Positions 23,167-25,957 of a stretch of DNA of 25,957 nt are shown piece by piece. Below the pieces are notes generated by a model. That model saw only the letters and a program-made list of their open reading frames with translations. It was not told where the DNA came from and did no database searches. Both the position numbers and the translations under genes were made by a program. Within the stretch, counting starts at the first letter, position 1; the number at the start of each line of letters is the position of its first letter. The DNA comes from CAYNST01 sp964399955 (GTDB lineage: Bacteria; Pseudomonadota; Gammaproteobacteria; Pseudomonadales; Cellvibrionaceae), in contig CAYNST010000043.1 of the NCBI GenBank assembly GCA_964399955.1, forward strand, positions 1-25,957. Reading direction: 5' to 3'.

Positions 23167-23742
23167 ATGTCAGAGCAAGACGACCTACCCGTGCCAGAGC
23201 AGTCAAACAACAATGACTTGGTCTGGACCTTGGATGCCTTCAAGCAACGCAAGCGGGCGCACGAATTTGTGCTGAACTTCGAGAACAAGCTCTGTGTGTT
23301 TTCGGGCTCGGTAGAGCAGCTTTATACCAACTACAATATTTTCATGCCAGCCGAAGAAAACAGCCGCCTGGTCATTCTGCCCAATCCCTACGCGCATCAC
23401 GATGTCTTTCAGGGCATCCCCGAAGATGTAGTTCGGCCCACCGGTTTGTACATAGTACCCGGCAGCAAGGGCGAGCTGTTGTTGAGAATACCGCTGCGCA
23501 GCCGCACCGACCCCTTCCGTACGGTACCTTTGCAGGTGGGGTTTCGTCTGATCAATCAGCGGCGGCCAGAGACCCTGCCACTGTTGCCAGTGTTGGTGAA
23601 AGGAGACTTGCGTGAGCTGGACGCACGCACGCCTTGCCTGCATTTGCACGCCATCAGCTTGAAATCGCTCGCCAACCTCTCTCTCCTGGAAGTCAACGCT
23701 GTGCGGCGAACCATTCTGGAAAGACTGAAACTGCTGAGCTGA
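23167..23742 (+). CDS. Hypothetical cytoplasmic protein
   Basis: The product is 191 residues with no signal peptide or membrane segment, and I do not recognise the family. The first 18 residues are acidic and disordered (MSEQDDLPVPEQSNNND). The rest looks folded, with alternating beta strands (FVLNFENKLCVFSGSVEQLY, ENSRLVILPN, RPTGLYIVPGSKGELLLRIPLR, FRTVPLQVGFRLIN) and a C-terminal helical part (SLLEVNAVRRTILERLKLLS). The strand-rich middle recalls PilZ-like or other small beta barrels, but the RxxxR of PilZ is absent. Codon use fits the neighbours and the frame is clean, so it is probably real. ATG 23167 has no obvious ribosome-binding site; the structured element just upstream may control it. 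It is convergent with the TonB-type gene. Confidence 0.75.
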   Translation: MSEQDDLPVPEQSNNNDLVWTLDAFKQRKRAHEFVLNFENKLCVFSGSVEQLYTNYNIFMPAEENSRLVILPNPYAHHDVFQGIPEDVVRPTGLYIVPGSKGELLLRIPLRSRTDPFRTVPLQVGFRLINQRRPETLPLLPVLVKGDLRELDARTPCLHLHAISLKSLANLSLLEVNAVRRTILERLKLLS

Positions 23743-23800
23743 TATTCCAGATACCTACTTGCAGCCGAGGAGCCTCCGGGCCTGGTTCAGCCCCAAGCAG

Positions 23801-24916
23801 CTACTGTAAGCGAAATACCACCGGCACATTGAACTGGTACTCCTGCAATGCAAGCTCGGCGGGTATGGGCGGGTAGGGGCTGGCGCTGCGAATGGCGTCT
23901 TCGGCTGCGCGATTAAGCGCATCAAAGCGCGCCCTTTCCACGACTGTGACATCTTTCACCACCCCGTCACTGGACACGACCACGTTCAGGCGAACCGTGC
24001 CTTCCTGATTGCGCCGTAGCGCCAACCTCGGATAGGTGACAAAGCTGCCGGTGCGGCGGGTAAGCTGAGATATGTACAGTTGCTCGGCCAGGAGCACTGT
24101 GGCGTCTACGGTCAGCAGTACATCGCTTTCGTCAAATACGCTTTCGTCGTCGTCCACGACATCCTCGGTGACGGCTACCGGCGGCTGGGGCGGCACTATG
24201 GCCGGGAGCGGCGCTTCTTCGCTTGGCGTGGGTTCAGGCGGCTCTGGGGTGGCAGCTTGCGCAACGACGGCCTCTTTGCTGGTTGCGCGAGCCTGGTTGG
24301 CTGCCACCGCTTGCCGTATGGCCGCAATACGCTGCTCCGAAGGCGCAATGCCGGCAAAGCGCATACGTAGCTCGGTATTGACGTCGCCACCGGCCAAAAG
24401 CCCTGCTTTGAACTCAGACGACAGGGGCACCGGGCCAATCCAGCTGCGCAGCAACAGGTCAAAGAGCCCAACGTCCTTCAGCAAACCAAGCTGGATACCA
24501 TTGACGCTCACGGTTAAGCCCACATCGGCAGAGCGCTCTATGCGAAACACATCTCCGGCTCGCAGACGAATATTCAGTAAGTTGCCGAACTCCGCCATCG
24601 CCTCCGAATGTTTTTCCAGTTCCCGCTGCCCGGCGTTGATCGCCATGCCCTCTATCCACATGCGCTGAAAGCGGCGCGGATAGATGCGCGCATCCACCAC
24701 TCTTAGCTCCATCACTTTGTTCTCACCGGACAGCAGAAGCTGGCGTGCGTCGGTCGTTGCCTGCTCGCTGTATACGGCCGCTATGAATTGCTCAGAACCC
24801 AGTTCGGTGTGCACGGCCAATCCATTGAGCTGCGTCTTAGCGCTGGCATTGAAGGCCGCCAGCATCGCTGTGAGCGCGATGAAGCAGTGACTGAATGTGC
24901 GGGTAAACAATCTCAT
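23801..24916 (-). CDS. Periplasmic protein: chalcone-isomerase-like domain fused to a TonB C-terminal domain
   Basis: The product is 371 residues. ATG 24916 begins a signal peptide (MRLFTRTFSHCFIALTAMLAAFNASA). Residues about 28-180 resemble the bacterial chalcone-isomerase-like domain (LNGLAVHTELGSEQFIAAVY..., RFQRMWIEGMAIN, GDVFRIERSADVGLTVSVNGIQLG, LLRSWIGPVPLSSEFKAGLLAG). An Ala/Pro/acid-rich linker follows (about 220-280). The end is a TonB C-terminal domain (about 290-371): TYPRLALRRNQEGTVRLNVVVSSDGVVKDVTVVER and FNVPVVFRL. No N-terminal TM anchor remains after signal cleavage, and ExbB/ExbD are not adjacent, so it may not be a classical energy transducer. An alternative in-frame start at 24952 would hide the signal. 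Architecture calls are by pattern. Confidence 0.8.
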   Translation of the reverse strand: MRLFTRTFSHCFIALTAMLAAFNASAKTQLNGLAVHTELGSEQFIAAVYSEQATTDARQLLLSGENKVMELRVVDARIYPRRFQRMWIEGMAINAGQRELEKHSEAMAEFGNLLNIRLRAGDVFRIERSADVGLTVSVNGIQLGLLKDVGLFDLLLRSWIGPVPLSSEFKAGLLAGGDVNTELRMRFAGIAPSEQRIAAIRQAVAANQARATSKEAVVAQAATPEPPEPTPSEEAPLPAIVPPQPPVAVTEDVVDDDESVFDESDVLLTVDATVLLAEQLYISQLTRRTGSFVTYPRLALRRNQEGTVRLNVVVSSDGVVKDVTVVERARFDALNRAAEDAIRSASPYPPIPAELALQEYQFNVPVVFRLQ

Positions 24917-25335
24917 GTCGTTCTCGTTATTTTCTTTGGAGCGCCCCACCAACTGGCTGCGCTTTTAGTACACGGACTGCAACGTTGAGCTAAACCACGA
25001 ACCTGTACTATTAAATCTATCTTCTTTTACCTGGAGTTCAAGTTCCTCAGGTTGTTTTTTGTGCCAGGGCTCAGTGCAATGAGGCTGCTGCACCGGCGCG
25101 ACGCCTATAAATGGGCCAGTTTCGAGCGGTTGTTTCACATCGGCGGCAGCAAAATTTGCTATCTGGCGTCCACATCTAATGGAATACACCTGATCTACCC
25201 GGTTCGGCAAGAGCGGCGCGATAAACTTGTGCGTTTCATCGCCTTTTACTGGGTGTCCGCGCCCAGCTGCTGTGATTTGTCGCCTACACTGAGGAGAAAC
25301 CCCTCATCCACCGGCCATTATCGCTGTGTCAGCCT
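24917..25335. other. Intergenic region with short inverted repeats
   Basis: About 420 bp contain no convincing gene. A plus-strand frame reaching 25372 lacks a good start and overlaps the next gene. Two structures stand out. TAGTACA (24966-24972) and TGTACTA (25004-25010) form a 7-bp inverted repeat about 50 bp before the TonB-type gene start, a possible operator. ACCTGG/TCAGGT (25029-25034, 25047-25052) followed by TGTTTTTT (25053-25060) resembles a plus-strand terminator with no upstream plus-strand gene. Confidence 0.35.
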
Positions 25336-25956
25336 ATGCGACTGCATCCGCTTCACCAAACCCTTGTCATAGCTTTGACCATGCCGCTCTATGCAAGTGC
25401 GGGCATCAACGCCAGCGGGCTTTGGCTACCCAGGAGCCTCAGCCAGTACCAGGCGCAGTTGTTGCAAGCGGCCGAACTTGCGCTGGCGCAGGAGCACTGC
25501 CAAACCGTACTGGAAGGCACCCTTGATCGGGAACAAAGCACAGAGGGGAAAACGTTGTACCGCATCCTCTGCCGCACCAGCAATGGTACCAGTTTCAACC
25601 TGATGATTGATCTTGAGCGGGCCCAGGTATTGGGAAGACGGCCCGAGCTGCCAGATGAATCAGAGTACGCGAGTGCAGGGGATGAGGATGTTGCTTCGTC
25701 CGCAGCATTGCTACTGAAAGCTTCCGAAACCTGGCACGCCTGTCAAGTGGCACTGCTGCAGAGCACGGCCTTGATGGCTTCCCTGAAGTGGCTTCAGCCA
25801 TGGCCGCTGGAGCCGGCGGCTGCCGACAGCCAGACCACGACCTACGTGGCGGATTTCGACGCGGTGGATGCGGAGCGTAAACGGCTGCGCTTTCGGGCGC
25901 GTTGCTCAGTGGACGCAGACGCTAAGGCGGAAGTTGAATTGATGCGCAGGCCCTAG
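25336..25956 (+). CDS. Hypothetical exported protein
   Basis: The product is 206 residues. A signal peptide ends near YASA-GINASG (about residue 22). The mature protein is soluble, with four Cys residues (near 55, 79, 135 and 190 in EHCQTV, ILCRTS, WHACQV and ARCSVD), consistent with two disulfides in the periplasm. I recognise no domain. The N-terminal mature part SLSQYQAQLLQAAELALAQEHCQTVLEGTLD is helical, and the rest alternates strands and loops. ATG 25336 starts the signal, but no clear ribosome-binding site precedes it. The reading frame ends one base before the window edge, so the gene is complete, and any downstream partner is outside view. Confidence 0.75.
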   Translation: MRLHPLHQTLVIALTMPLYASAGINASGLWLPRSLSQYQAQLLQAAELALAQEHCQTVLEGTLDREQSTEGKTLYRILCRTSNGTSFNLMIDLERAQVLGRRPELPDESEYASAGDEDVASSAALLLKASETWHACQVALLQSTALMASLKWLQPWPLEPAAADSQTTTYVADFDAVDAERKRLRFRARCSVDADAKAEVELMRRP

Positions 25957-25957
25957 G

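Noticed and set aside
25052..25372. 106-residue plus-strand frame before the last gene
   Set aside because: Non-ATG start without a ribosome-binding site, no motif, and overlap with the signal peptide of the next gene.

Overview
The window looks like chromosome of a marine, polysaccharide-degrading gammaproteobacterium. Housekeeping genes (hrpA, leuA, rimI, prfC) are gammaproteobacterial in type. A lipoprotein with a long poly-serine linker and a secreted GH5-type glycosidase suggest Cellvibrionaceae-like bacteria (the Saccharophagus / Teredinibacter / Cellvibrio / Simiduia group). That placement is inference from gene style, not a database match.

Layout. Positions 1-3240 are a gene-poor accessory stretch: a possible IS21-type end remnant, a GNAT acetyltransferase, and an AT-rich membrane acyltransferase, separated by long non-coding DNA. 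Positions 3241-6833 hold a secreted GH5-like hydrolase and, convergent to it, a lipoprotein of three tandem copper-only superoxide-dismutase-like domains. hrpA (7164-11090) and a porin (11430-12371) follow, with a promoter-like element and a strong intrinsic terminator between them that may bound a small RNA or leader. A minus-strand block (15731 down to 12368) carries an ECF sigma factor, its ChrR-type zinc/cupin anti-sigma, a glycerate 2-kinase and a TIGR04282-type glycosyltransferase-like protein.

The most notable object is at about 16860-16281 on the minus strand. It is a non-coding stretch of about 580 nt with 30 GGA motifs on one strand and 2 on the other. Many of the motifs are CAGGGA, and several sit in hairpin loops. 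It ends in a perfect 11-bp terminator stem. This is the architecture of a CsrB/RsmB-type RNA that sequesters the regulator CsrA/RsmA.

Divergent from it is leuA, followed by a HolD-like gene and rimI in one tight operon. A convergent alpha/beta hydrolase shares its stop codon with rimI. prfC (release factor 3) comes next. It is followed by a 138-nt stretch of nested inverted repeats immediately upstream of an unknown gene, then a periplasmic protein fusing a chalcone-isomerase-like domain to a TonB C-terminal domain, and a small secreted unknown protein at the right edge.

Together the genes combine stress sensing (sigma/ChrR, SOD-like lipoprotein), envelope functions (porin, TonB-type protein, acyltransferase), carbon acquisition (GH5, glycerate kinase) and a likely global post-transcriptional regulator RNA.
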